From: JBJXGC01 sp046154545
GTDB lineage: Bacteria > Chloroflexota > Dehalococcoidia > Tepidiformales > Tepidiformaceae
Assembly (NCBI GenBank): GCA_046154545.1
Contig: JBJXGC010000178.1
Location: 1 to 37,593 of the forward strand
Direction: 5' to 3'
Length of the DNA: 37,593 bases
The first letter of the stretch is position 1, and each line of letters starts with the position of its first letter. Both the position numbers and the translations under genes were made by a program. The notes beneath the pieces were generated by a model. It searched no databases. It was not told where the DNA came from and saw only the letters and a program-made list of their open reading frames with translations. Shown piece by piece: positions 23,706 through 31,189 of this stretch.

Positions 23706-24535
23706 GGCTGCGCATCCTGGCCGGAGCAGGCGCCCTCGCCCTCGCGGCCGGGCTGATCGCGCCGCGGGCCGCGCTGGCCGACGGAGAGGCCGGCCTGGTC
23801 ATCCAGGACGGCGACCAGGTGCGCACCTACTGCGTCGCCTTCAGCGGGGAGTCGATTGGGGGCGACCAGCTCCTCACGGCGGCGGGCGTGGCCTACGGAC
23901 AGTTCGGCGGGAGCGGTGGGAGTGTCCTCTGTTCGATCCAGCAGGTTGGCTGCTTTAGCCCCGGTTCGTTCAACGACTGCTTCTGCGAGTGCCAGGGCGG
24001 GAGCTGCACCTACTGGGCCTTCTTCACCCAGAAGTATGGCGAAACCTGGAAGTACTCTGCCCTGGCCTTCAACGCGACGCGGGCACGTGATGGCGACCTC
24101 CACGGCTGGAAGTGGGGTAAAGGCTCGCTGCAGAATGCGCCGGTGCCCGCGTCCGCGACCTTCGAGTCCGTCTGCGGGCACGCGCCACGCGGTGGCCAGG
24201 CCCCCGCCACGGTCCAACCGGCGACGGTCGCCGTCACGTCCGTGCCCACCAGGATTGTCGCGACCGTTGCCGCTGCGACGAGCGGGCCAACAGAGGAGCC
24301 CTCGACAGCGGCGGTAACCGTCGCCGCAGCGGCGGCTGCCACAGCGACGCCGGGGGACCCCACTATTCTGCGCAACACCGCTACGCCCGCTGCGCCCGCT
24401 ACGGGGGAGGCGGCCGGGGGCGAGGGCGAGGATGGCGGCCAGGGGCGGGGTGTGATCGGCTTCAGCGCCGTTGTCGCCGGTCTCGGCGTGGCGATCGCGG
24501 GCGCTCTCGTCTGGAGGCGGCGTCATGGCCGCTGA
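23702..24535 (+). CDS. Secreted, C-terminally anchored DUF4430-like protein, putative cobalamin-binding beta domain
   Basis: This 277-aa protein has a signal peptide (LRILAGAGALALAAGLIAPR, cleavage near ALA-DG) and a Cys-rich domain of about 130 residues. The domain includes CVAFSGESIGGDQLLTAAGV, a cluster of five cysteines in VGCFSPGSFNDCFCECQG plus GGSC, then YWAFFTQKYGETWKYSALAF and LHGWKWG. The late aromatic pattern (YWAFF, WKYS, GWKWG) resembles DUF4430, the beta-domain of transcobalamin and intrinsic factor. A Thr/Ala/Pro-rich stalk and a C-terminal helix with a WRRRHGR tail follow. It sits between the ATPase and S-component genes of the B12 operon. DUF4430 membership is by eye. Confidence 0.7.
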   Translation: MRLRILAGAGALALAAGLIAPRAALADGEAGLVIQDGDQVRTYCVAFSGESIGGDQLLTAAGVAYGQFGGSGGSVLCSIQQVGCFSPGSFNDCFCECQGGSCTYWAFFTQKYGETWKYSALAFNATRARDGDLHGWKWGKGSLQNAPVPASATFESVCGHAPRGGQAPATVQPATVAVTSVPTRIVATVAAATSGPTEEPSTAAVTVAAAAAATATPGDPTILRNTATPAAPATGEAAGGEGEDGGQGRGVIGFSAVVAGLGVAIAGALVWRRRHGR

Positions 24536-25346
24536 ACGCAGGGTGGCCCCGGGGGCCGCGTTCCCCCGGATCCGGCTCGGCTGGCTGACGTTCGCGCTCC
24601 TCAACGGGCTGGGCGTGCTGGCCTATCTCCATCCGTTCATCTTCGCGGAGACGGGTGCGGCCGATTCGCGGTGGTTCGAACATAACACCGACGCGCCGAT
24701 CGTCTTCGGCGCCATCGGCGCGCTCTGCATCGTCCTCGTCGTGGCGGAACTGACGGAGGGCCGGCTGAACAGCAAGGCGCTGGCGGCCCTCGGCGTTCTG
24801 GCGGCATTCGCTGCCGTCCTCCGGACGATCACGCTCCCGGCCGGGGCGAACCTCTACTTCTTCCTGGTCATCCTCGGAGGCTACTCGTTCGGCCCACGCA
24901 TGGGCTTCCTCCTGGGAGCGCTCTCGTTCTTCCTGAGTGCGATCGTGACCGGAGGATTCGGCCCCTGGCTGCCGTTCCAGATGTTCGCCAGCGCCTGGAT
25001 GGGGCTGAGCGCCGGCTGGCTGCGGCCGGCCACGGGCGGGCTCCCGGTGCGTGGCCAGGCCGGGGTGTTGGCGTTGTTCGGCGCCGCCTGGGGGCTGCTC
25101 TACGGCGCGATCACGAACCTCTGGAGTTGGCCTTTCTGGGTCGGCGGCCCGGACCTGACCTACCAGGCCGGGATCGGCCTCGCTGAGGCCGTCCGGCGCT
25201 ACTGGAACTTCTACCTCTTCACCAGCTTCGGTTGGGACCTGATGCGCAGCGTCTGCAACGCCGTGGTGCTGGGGCTGATCGGGGGCCCGATGCTGAAGGC
25301 GCTCCTCCGCTTCCGCCAGCGCTTCGCCTGGGAGTGGGACGGGTAG
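24525..25346 (+). CDS. ECF transporter substrate-binding membrane component (S component), probable cobalamin-specific
   Basis: This 273-aa membrane protein has about six hydrophobic segments. The central segments NLYFFLVILGGYSFGPRMGF, LLGALSFFLSAIVTGGFGPW and LPFQMFASAWMGLSAGWL match the S-component pattern of the CbrT-like/ECF-S family. It overlaps the DUF4430-like gene by 11 bp (GGAGG before ATG 24525). Under a cobalamin riboswitch and beside T and A subunits, its likely ligand is cobalamin or a precursor. Family relatives that take other ligands exist, so specificity rests on the riboswitch. Confidence 0.85.
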   Translation: MAAERRVAPGAAFPRIRLGWLTFALLNGLGVLAYLHPFIFAETGAADSRWFEHNTDAPIVFGAIGALCIVLVVAELTEGRLNSKALAALGVLAAFAAVLRTITLPAGANLYFFLVILGGYSFGPRMGFLLGALSFFLSAIVTGGFGPWLPFQMFASAWMGLSAGWLRPATGGLPVRGQAGVLALFGAAWGLLYGAITNLWSWPFWVGGPDLTYQAGIGLAEAVRRYWNFYLFTSFGWDLMRSVCNAVVLGLIGGPMLKALLRFRQRFAWEWDG

Positions 25347-25397
25347 GCCCGGCCCATCCCGGACTCGTGCCCTTCGATGCTATGCTCGGGGGACCGC

Positions 25398-26057
25398 ATG
25401 CAAATCCGCCAGAAGAAGCCCCCGACGCGCATCTGGATCGCGCGCCACGGCCAGACCGAGGCGAACCGCACCGGGCTCTTTTGTGGCCACGCGGAGACGC
25501 CCCTCACCGACCTCGGCCGGGCCCAGGCCCGGGCCCTCGGCCGGAGGCTCGCGGCGATCGAGTTCGCGGCGGTCTACACGAGCGACTTCTCCCGGGCCGT
25601 CCTGACCGCTGCCCTCGCCCTCGATGGCCGCGCCCTCACCCCACACCTCGACCCCGACCTGCGCGAACTCCATTACGGCGAATGGGAGATGCACCGGGAG
25701 AGCGAGATTCGCCGCACGCACCCGGAGCAGGTGCGCCTTATGCGGGCTGAGGACCCGGCCTGGCAGCCGCCCGGCGGCGAGACCACGGCGATGGTCCGCG
25801 CGCGTACGTTTCGAGCCCTCCAACGCATCGCCCGCCGCCACCAGCACCACGACGTCCTCGTGGTGAGCCACGGGACGGCGATCAACTGCATGCTCGCTGA
25901 GGTCCTCGGGGCGGCGCCGACCCACGTCTTCCGCTTCGACGTGGCGAACTGCGGGCTCTCCCGGGTGACGGCGGGACGGTCGCGCCTCGCCGTTTCGCTG
26001 CTCAACGAGACGGGCCACCTTGAGGGGCTGACGGCCAGCGGAGCGGCAGCGAAGTGA
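25398..26057 (+). CDS. Histidine phosphatase family protein (possible alpha-ribazole phosphatase)
   Basis: This 219-aa protein carries the phosphohistidine RHG motif in IWIARHGQTEANRTGLFCGH, then PLTDLGRAQARALGRRL, the acid segment LRELHYGEWE, and the second His in VVSHGTAINCML. This is the phosphoglycerate mutase-like superfamily. TGLFCGHAETPLTDLG and the GEWE segment resemble CobC-type alpha-ribazole-5'-phosphate phosphatases, which complete the lower ligand of B12, and its place right after the B12 uptake operon supports that. Many relatives act on other phosphates, so the specific role is tentative. GGGGGA lies 4 nt before ATG 25398; its stop overlaps the rhomboid start. Confidence 0.85.
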   Translation: MQIRQKKPPTRIWIARHGQTEANRTGLFCGHAETPLTDLGRAQARALGRRLAAIEFAAVYTSDFSRAVLTAALALDGRALTPHLDPDLRELHYGEWEMHRESEIRRTHPEQVRLMRAEDPAWQPPGGETTAMVRARTFRALQRIARRHQHHDVLVVSHGTAINCMLAEVLGAAPTHVFRFDVANCGLSRVTAGRSRLAVSLLNETGHLEGLTASGAAAK

Positions 26058-26866
26058 TCCCCATCGGCGACAGTCCGCGTTCGCGCTCCACGCCCTGGGT
26101 CACCTACGCGTTCATCGCCGCCAACGTGGCCGTGTTCGTCTACACGCTCATGCTCTCCAACGCCCTGCCGCTGTCGCGCGTGGAGGCGCAGCGAGACTAC
26201 GAGGACCAGGTGACGACAGTCTGCTCGGGCTTCGAGCAGACCGCCCCGACGGAGACCGACCGCTTCTTCTGCCGCTGGTCGTTCCAGCCCCACGAATTCT
26301 TCCGGGCGGCCCAGGGCGAGGAGACGCTGCCCGGGTACCCCGGACAGCCCCGCCTCGAAGTCCTGCTCTCCATCATCGCGTCGATCTTCATCCATGGCGG
26401 CTGGTTGCACATTGGCGGGAACATGCTCTTCCTCTGGGTCTTCGGCGATAACGTCGAGGACCGGCTGGGCCACTTCGGCTTCCTCCTGTTCTACCTGGCC
26501 GCAGGGGTGGCGGCGGCGCTCACCCAGGGCTTTGTCGATCCGGAGAGCCTTGTGCCGACGGTTGGCGCCAGCGGAGCCGTCGCGGGCGTCCTCGGGGCCT
26601 ACCTCGTCTACTTTCCAAAGGCGACGGTGACGACCCTGATCCCGTTCTTTCCCTTCTTCCTGCCGCTGCCTATCCCCGCGGTCATCATGATCGGCCTGTG
26701 GTTCGTGCAGAACCTGCTTTCCGGGATCGCCACCCTCGGCGCCGTCGGGACAGCGGACTCCGGCGTGGCCTTTTTCGCGCACATCGGCGGCCTCGTTTTC
26801 GGCGCGGCCACGGTCTTCCTGTTCTTTCGAAGGCGCGGCCGCCGCCGCTCCTTGTCCGTTCCTTAG
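26054..26866 (+). CDS. Rhomboid-family intramembrane serine protease
   Basis: This 270-aa membrane protein has the rhomboid core. SIFIHGGWLHIGGNMLFLWV carries the conserved HxxxN region, GASGAVAGVLGAY holds nucleophile Ser173, and FFAHIGGLVFG holds the catalytic His243. An inserted loop (about 40-105) with two Cys lies outside the core after helix 1. The basic tail RRRGRRRS follows the last helix. Rhomboids cut single-pass membrane proteins; several neighbouring products have a single C-terminal anchor and could be substrates, though nothing here shows it. GTG 26054 overlaps the phosphatase stop. Confidence 0.93.
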   Translation: MIPIGDSPRSRSTPWVTYAFIAANVAVFVYTLMLSNALPLSRVEAQRDYEDQVTTVCSGFEQTAPTETDRFFCRWSFQPHEFFRAAQGEETLPGYPGQPRLEVLLSIIASIFIHGGWLHIGGNMLFLWVFGDNVEDRLGHFGFLLFYLAAGVAAALTQGFVDPESLVPTVGASGAVAGVLGAYLVYFPKATVTTLIPFFPFFLPLPIPAVIMIGLWFVQNLLSGIATLGAVGTADSGVAFFAHIGGLVFGAATVFLFFRRRGRRRSLSVP

Positions 26867-26889
26867 CCAGCGGAACCGGAAAGTGGCCG

Positions 26890-26895
26890 TATACT
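26890..26895 (+). promoter_or_regulatory. -10-like element of the sigma-factor-like fusion gene
   Basis: TATACT lies 34 nt before ATG 26930, with GGGAGAAGC as ribosome site. No -35 match is seen at usual spacing. Confidence 0.4.
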
Positions 26896-26929
26896 CGATC
26901 GTGGCAGGCGGGTGCGTCACGGGAGAAGC

Positions 26930-28282
26930 ATGACGATTCACGCTCTCACGAGCCTCTACGAGCGCGCCCGGGCGGGCAACCAGGATGCGTTCGTCCGCCT
27001 GGCCGGTGAGTGGTTCGCGCCCGCGTATGACTTCGCGGCGCGGGTGACGGGCGACGCCCAGCTGGCCCTCGACACGGCCCATGAAGCCATCCGCCGGGCG
27101 GCGGACGACGCGGAGCGGCCTTGGCCACCGGAGGGGCCGGCCTCCCTCTTCTTCGGACACGCCTGGCAGATCCTCGATGAGGCTGGGGCCTTCGTTTCGC
27201 CCGGCACATCCACATCAAACGCCGTCTACGACGCCGGGTTGAGCGTTTTCGGCGCGCGCGCTCACGCCATCCTCGACCTCTCGGTCCGCCAGGGCCTCGA
27301 TGCGACGGCGCTGGCCCGTGTCCTTGGCGTGACGCCGTTTAGCGCCGCCGCAGTGGTCCGGCGCCTCCGGTTGCGGGTGGAACAGTCCGGAAACGGGACG
27401 GCCGGCGCCATCGCCTCGTATGAAGGGCTGCCGCCGCTCGCACCCCCGCCCGCCGCAGCGGCGGCTCTCAGCACCGTGATCGGCCGGCGGCGGCTGGCCC
27501 CGCGCCCGCTACGGGCGGTCGCGCCGCCACGCCAGCCGGGGCCCGGCCGCCCGGCCCCCCTATGGTCCCGCGTGCTTCCGCCGCTGGTCTTCGGCGCGCT
27601 GGTCTTCGGCGTCCTTGCCTTCGCCCCCTTCAGCCCCGTCTCACTGACGGGGGACGCGGGAGGCGAGCAGGCTGCCCCTGCTGCGGCGCCCGGCCTGGGC
27701 GACCGCACCCCGACGGTTCCGGCGACCGCCACGCGGAGCGCTACCGCCCCCCCGGCGGCCTCTGCCACTGCCCGTGGCGGTACCCCATCCCCGGCCCCCG
27801 TCCCCAGCGCGACGGTCTCTCAGATCGGCCTGCAGCCCGCCCCTACCACCCCCACCCCGGGCGCCGACCGCACGCTCACGCCAACAGCCACGCCAACAGC
27901 CACGCCAACAGCGAGGCCGCCAACGGCGACTGCAACGCCAGTGGCTCCGCCCACGCCGACGGTGACCCCGACGCCCCAGGCCTGCACGCCGGCGCTCAGT
28001 ACGTCGGTGCCGGATGGCCTCTCGGTGCTCGCGGGGCGGCCGTCGTTCTTCCGCTTGCTGAACTCGTTCTGCGCGCCGGCGGCCTTTTCGATAGTGACAG
28101 AGTCCGATGGCCAGTGGCTCGCGGTAGACCCGGTTTCGGGCGTCATCCCGGCGGGCCGCAGCGTCGATATCGACGTCGTGGCCACGCCCCCGGGCGACGC
28201 GCGAGGGCCGCTCCGGGCGTCCATCCGGATCCTCGGTCCGGCGAACACGGTGACCGTCACGGTCATCGTCCTTACGGAGTGA
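26930..28282 (+). CDS. Sigma-70-like domain fused to a membrane helix and extracytoplasmic beta-sandwich
   Basis: This is a 450-aa multidomain protein. Residues 1-60 (LTSLYERARAGNQDAFVRLA onward to HEAIRRA) match ECF sigma region 2. Residues about 110-152 (AHAILDLSVRQGLDATALAR, then VLGVTPFSAAAVVRRLRLRV) match region 4, though the usual acidic and aromatic core positions are altered. A Pro/Arg-rich linker leads to one membrane helix (about 215-233) and a stalk of more than 100 residues rich in Thr, Pro and Ala. The last 95 residues form a beta-sandwich-like domain (GRPSFFRLLNSFCAPAAFSI to ILGPANTVTVTVIVLTE). This suggests a membrane-tethered regulator linking an outside signal to transcription; DNA binding is not certain. 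Confidence 0.7.
   Translation: MTIHALTSLYERARAGNQDAFVRLAGEWFAPAYDFAARVTGDAQLALDTAHEAIRRAADDAERPWPPEGPASLFFGHAWQILDEAGAFVSPGTSTSNAVYDAGLSVFGARAHAILDLSVRQGLDATALARVLGVTPFSAAAVVRRLRLRVEQSGNGTAGAIASYEGLPPLAPPPAAAAALSTVIGRRRLAPRPLRAVAPPRQPGPGRPAPLWSRVLPPLVFGALVFGVLAFAPFSPVSLTGDAGGEQAAPAAAPGLGDRTPTVPATATRSATAPPAASATARGGTPSPAPVPSATVSQIGLQPAPTTPTPGADRTLTPTATPTATPTARPPTATATPVAPPTPTVTPTPQACTPALSTSVPDGLSVLAGRPSFFRLLNSFCAPAAFSIVTESDGQWLAVDPVSGVIPAGRSVDIDVVATPPGDARGPLRASIRILGPANTVTVTVIVLTE
27866..27915 (+). repeat. Short tandem repeat in the Thr/Pro stalk
   Basis: A 12-bp unit, ACGCCAACAGCC, is repeated nearly three times, encoding TPTA. It lies inside the stalk of the preceding fusion protein and is a likely site of repeat-number change. 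Confidence 0.6.
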
Positions 28283-28303
28283 GCGCTGTCCCCGGGCGCT
28301 TGC

Positions 28304-28493
28304 GGGTGCGGTTCATAGTTTGCGTACCGGCGGTTAGGCGGATTAGGAATCCGAGGTGGCCTGAGTGGCCTGTCCGTAGCGCGCGCGTGAGCAAGCGCCG
28401 CGATGGTAGCCGGGGCGAGGAGGTGAGCGCTTACCGGCATCGCCCCGGGCACCATCCCAGCACTCCTTCACAGTCGTGCTACTGGACCAGGCG
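28304..28493 (+). repeat. 190-bp dispersed repeat, copy 1
   Basis: Starting GGGTGCGGTTCATAGTTT, this stretch is repeated at 37403-37593 in the same orientation with only seven differences, one of them a single-base insertion. It contains strong inverted repeats: GGTGAGCGCTTACC nested in GGGGCGA/TCGCCCC, an outer GATGGT/ACCATC pair, and an AGCAC/GTGCT hairpin. No reading frame is convincing. It lies between the fusion gene and the promoter of the SCP2-like gene. It may be a structured RNA, a short mobile repeat, or the end of a larger element. Confidence 0.85.
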
Positions 28494-28574
28494 TGCCATC
28501 AAACCGCCCGCTCCACGCCTTCGCGCAAAACTTTGAACCCCACCCGGCATTTGGCGCGCTCCCGGCGCCTGCGG

Positions 28575-28580
28575 TACACT
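28575..28580 (+). promoter_or_regulatory. -10-like element of the SCP2-like gene
   Basis: TACACT at this position precedes the ATG (28641) by 60 nt; a GGAGG ribosome site lies 9 nt before the ATG. The transcript would start downstream of the 190-bp repeat. Confidence 0.45.
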
Positions 28581-28640
28581 CCGGCCCTCGGACAGAAGCT
28601 GAGCGACCCCGTCCGCGGGGTGCACGGAGGTTGTGAACAA

Positions 28641-29063
28641 ATGCCCAAATTCCCATCGGTTGAGTGGTTTCAGACCGCGGCCGACATGCTCAATACATCG
28701 GACAGTTTCAAGCGCCTCGGCACGTGCGACACGGAGATGGGCGTGCGTGTCGGCGAGCGGATATTTGAGCTCGACTTCGAGGCGTTCGAGGTCCGCTCCG
28801 TCAAGGAGATCGACGAGGCGCGGGCCGCCGAACTCGACTTCACGCTCGACCAGCCGCCGGAAGCCTGGCAGGCGATGATCGAGGACATCAAGGCGAACGG
28901 GCGGGCCACCCACGACTTCACCCTGAATTCGCTTGACCTGAAGAGCGACACCGAACTGGCGCGGGGCAAGGACTACCACCGCCGCGACGCCTTCTACCGC
29001 TTCAACCAGACGTTCCAGGAGTACTTCGACCTGGCCGCGAAGATCGACACGACCTTCGCCTGA
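28641..29063 (+). CDS. SCP2-like (sterol-carrier-fold) small protein
   Basis: This 140-aa protein shows FELDFEAFEVRSVKEIDEAR and then AELDFTLDQPPEAWQAMIED, followed by a hydrophobic-polar strand TLNSLDL and a C-terminal helix YRFNQTFQEYFDLAAKIDTT. The order of strands and the 'PPEAWxAM' helix resemble SCP2-domain proteins that bind lipids or fatty acyl chains, but the match is only moderate. Start ATG 28641 has GGAGG upstream. No partner gene suggests a pathway. Confidence 0.6.
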   Translation: MPKFPSVEWFQTAADMLNTSDSFKRLGTCDTEMGVRVGERIFELDFEAFEVRSVKEIDEARAAELDFTLDQPPEAWQAMIEDIKANGRATHDFTLNSLDLKSDTELARGKDYHRRDAFYRFNQTFQEYFDLAAKIDTTFA

Positions 29064-29073
29064 GTCCCATCCG

Positions 29074-29595
29074 TCAGCGGCGGGCTGACCGTTTCCATTC
29101 GCGGGGCTTGTGCTGGCGTGCCGCCGGCTTCGGCGCGGCCAGTGCCAGGGCGTTCAGCGGCGACTGCTGGATGATTGGCCCGAGCAGCTCCAGTGCCCGG
29201 GCGAGGTCCGCCGAGACTTCATCGGCCAGGGCGCGGGTGAGCCGTTCGAAGCTGTAGGTGCGGTGGAGACGGCGCCAGGACTGCGTCCAGGCCTCGAGTT
29301 CCCAATCGCTCCCGAGGACGGGTAGCAGATCGCTCGCCCTCTCGGCGATGAGGGCCGCCCAGGCGTCGTTGACCTCGGGCGCGGCTTCGAAGTGGAGGCC
29401 TAATTCCACCAGCGATCGGCTCACCTGGGGTTGGAGTTCGAAGTGGACCGCGGGGTTGCCGTAGTGGAGCTGGAGGATGGTCCACATCACCTTCCGTTCC
29501 GGCCGGGGAGCGTCGGCGGAAAGGGCGGCCATGGCCTGTTCCTCGCAAAGGAAGAGGAATTCGCGCGCCTTGAGGGCGGTGCTGGTGGATGGCAT
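29074..29595 (-). CDS. Hypothetical protein, helical
   Basis: I do not recognise this 173-aa protein. It is rich in Ala, Leu and Glu, with long predicted helices (ALKAREFLFLCEEQAMAALS, VNDAWAALIAERASDLLPVL, LTRALADEVSADLARALELL) and a basic tail (KPREWKRSARR), and no signal or membrane segment. The tail and helices would fit a small nucleic-acid or protein-binding factor, but nothing shows it. The second of two in-frame ATGs (29595) is preferred: a TAGACT -10 box (29608-29603) ends 7 nt before it. The gene is convergent with the SCP2-like gene. Confidence 0.6.
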   Translation of the reverse strand: MPSTSTALKAREFLFLCEEQAMAALSADAPRPERKVMWTILQLHYGNPAVHFELQPQVSRSLVELGLHFEAAPEVNDAWAALIAERASDLLPVLGSDWELEAWTQSWRRLHRTYSFERLTRALADEVSADLARALELLGPIIQQSPLNALALAAPKPAARQHKPREWKRSARR

Positions 29596-29602
29596 CGTCA
29601 TG

Positions 29603-29608
29603 AGTCTA
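29603..29608 (-). promoter_or_regulatory. -10 element of the reverse-strand hypothetical gene (leaderless)
   Basis: TAGACT on the reverse strand ends 7 nt before ATG 29595, so transcription should begin at the start codon. No ribosome site is present. Confidence 0.45.
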
Positions 29609-29696
29609 CCGCCCCGGTGCTTTGCGGATCGGAAGCTGTCCTGGGCGCCGTCCGCGGGGTGTCGAAACCCCTACGTCCAGCCGCCGGGCCGTGCGC

Positions 29697-29702
29697 TACA
29701 CT
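29697..29702 (+). promoter_or_regulatory. -10-like element of pyruvate kinase
   Basis: TACACT lies 56 nt before the TTG start. The leader contains a CCGCC/GGCGG hairpin (about 29737-29749) close to the start. Confidence 0.45.
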
Positions 29703-29758
29703 CCAGACGTGTTCTGCCACGAGATTGCTCTGCCACGCCGCCAGGGCGGCCGCCGCCT

Positions 29759-31189
29759 TTGAGACGGACGAAGATCGTCTGCACCCTGGGGCCTAGCTCA
29801 CGCGAGCCGGCCATCATCGCGCGAATGATCCGCGCCGGGATGGATGTGGCGCGTTTGAACACCAGCCACGGCACCCTTGAGGAGCACGCCGCCCTGCTCG
29901 CTACGGTCCGCGAGGTGGCAACCCAGGAAGGCCGCCATGTCGCCGTCCTGATGGACCTCAGCGGCCCGAAGCTGCGGACCGGGACAACCCCCGGCGGCGC
30001 CCCCATGGCGATTGCCGATGGCGCCTCGATTCGCCTCCTCGGCCAACGTGTGCCCGGTTCGCCGGCCGAGATCGGCATCGACTATGCCACCCTCACGGCC
30101 GAGGTGCAGCCGGGTGAGCGCGTGCTGCTGGACGATGGCAACCTCGAACTCATCGTCGAGGCCGTGGGTGCGAACGGGCTCAGTTGCCGCGTCATCCAGG
30201 GCGGCCTCCTCGGCCCTTCGAAAGGCGTCAGCTTCCCCCAGAGCACGCTCACCCTCCCCGCCCTCACCCCACGGGACCGCGAGTGCATCGCTGCCGGAGT
30301 GCGCATGGGCGTCGATTACTTCGCGCTCAGCTTCGTCGGCGCAGCCGACGACCTCTCGCGGGCGCGCGCGCTCGTCAACTCGCTCGGCGCCGACACGCCC
30401 ATCATCGCCAAGATCGAGCGGCGCCAGGCGATCGAACACCTGGAGGAGATCGTCGGCGAGGCGGACGGCGTCATGGTGGCCCGGGGTGACCTCGGGGTCG
30501 AACTGCCGCCCGAAGACGTGCCCGTGCAGCAGCGGCGGATCATCGCCGCGGCCGGCCAGGAGATGATCCCGGTGATCACGGCCACGCAAATGCTCGAATC
30601 GATGATCGACTCGCCCCGGCCGACGCGGGCGGAGAGCAGCGACGTGGCCAACGCGGCCTGGGACCTGAGCGACGCACTGATGCTCAGCGCGGAGACCGCC
30701 AGTGGACGCTTCCCCGTCGAGACGGTCCAGATGATGGACCGGATCATCCGGGCGGCGGAAGCCTCCGCACCCGATGAGACGGACCCATCCGTGCATCCCA
30801 AGACCGATGACCATTCGTACGTCGTCGCCCTCGCCGCCCGGCGAATCGTCGAATCGGACGACAACATGCAGGGTGTCGTCTGCTTTACGCGGAGCGGCTA
30901 CACAGCCTTTCTTTTGAGCAAAGTGCACCCGCGCGCCCCGATCTTCGGGGTGTCGCCGAGCGAAGCGGTCTGCCGCCGTCTTGCCCTCGCCCGTGGGGTC
31001 ATTCCGGTGCTCGCTCCACTGGTCGGCACCAGCGAGGAGATGCTTCGAATCGTCGATACGGTCCTGGTGGAGCAGGCGCTCTTCGGCGCCGGCGACGAGG
31101 TCGTGGTCGTTGGCAGCCTGCCGGTGAAGACCGCAGGCACGACGAACTTCCTCAAACTGCACCGGGTCGGGGAGTCACGGACCTACTGA
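29759..31189 (+). CDS. pyk: Pyruvate kinase
   Basis: Pyruvate kinase transfers phosphate from PEP to ADP. The 476-aa protein begins RRTKIVCTLGPSSREPAIIA, then RAGMDVARLNTSHG and DLSGPKLRTGT. The catalytic stretch follows (DYFALSFVGAADDL, IIAKIERRQAIEHLEEIVGE, MVARGDLGVELP, VITATQMLESMIDSPRPTRA), then DVANAAWDLSDALMLSAETA. The conserved Lys of IAKIE, the metal-binding Glu and the K+-type segments are present. The C-terminal regulatory domain is standard. TTG 29759 is chosen because MRRTKIVCTLGP is the normal N-terminus; the longer upstream frame adds unrelated residues. No clear Shine-Dalgarno sequence. Confidence 0.96.
   Translation: MRRTKIVCTLGPSSREPAIIARMIRAGMDVARLNTSHGTLEEHAALLATVREVATQEGRHVAVLMDLSGPKLRTGTTPGGAPMAIADGASIRLLGQRVPGSPAEIGIDYATLTAEVQPGERVLLDDGNLELIVEAVGANGLSCRVIQGGLLGPSKGVSFPQSTLTLPALTPRDRECIAAGVRMGVDYFALSFVGAADDLSRARALVNSLGADTPIIAKIERRQAIEHLEEIVGEADGVMVARGDLGVELPPEDVPVQQRRIIAAAGQEMIPVITATQMLESMIDSPRPTRAESSDVANAAWDLSDALMLSAETASGRFPVETVQMMDRIIRAAEASAPDETDPSVHPKTDDHSYVVALAARRIVESDDNMQGVVCFTRSGYTAFLLSKVHPRAPIFGVSPSEAVCRRLALARGVIPVLAPLVGTSEEMLRIVDTVLVEQALFGAGDEVVVVGSLPVKTAGTTNFLKLHRVGESRTY

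Noticed and set aside
27866..27915. Short tandem repeats as a CRISPR-like array
   Set aside because: Units are 12 bp, contiguous without spacers and encode a Thr/Pro stalk. No CRISPR array or cas gene was seen anywhere in the window.
28320..28340. GTTAGGC in the 190-bp repeat as a possible integron attC core
   Set aside because: Only one core-like heptamer and no paired RYYYAAC at the other end in proper arrangement; no cassette or integrase.
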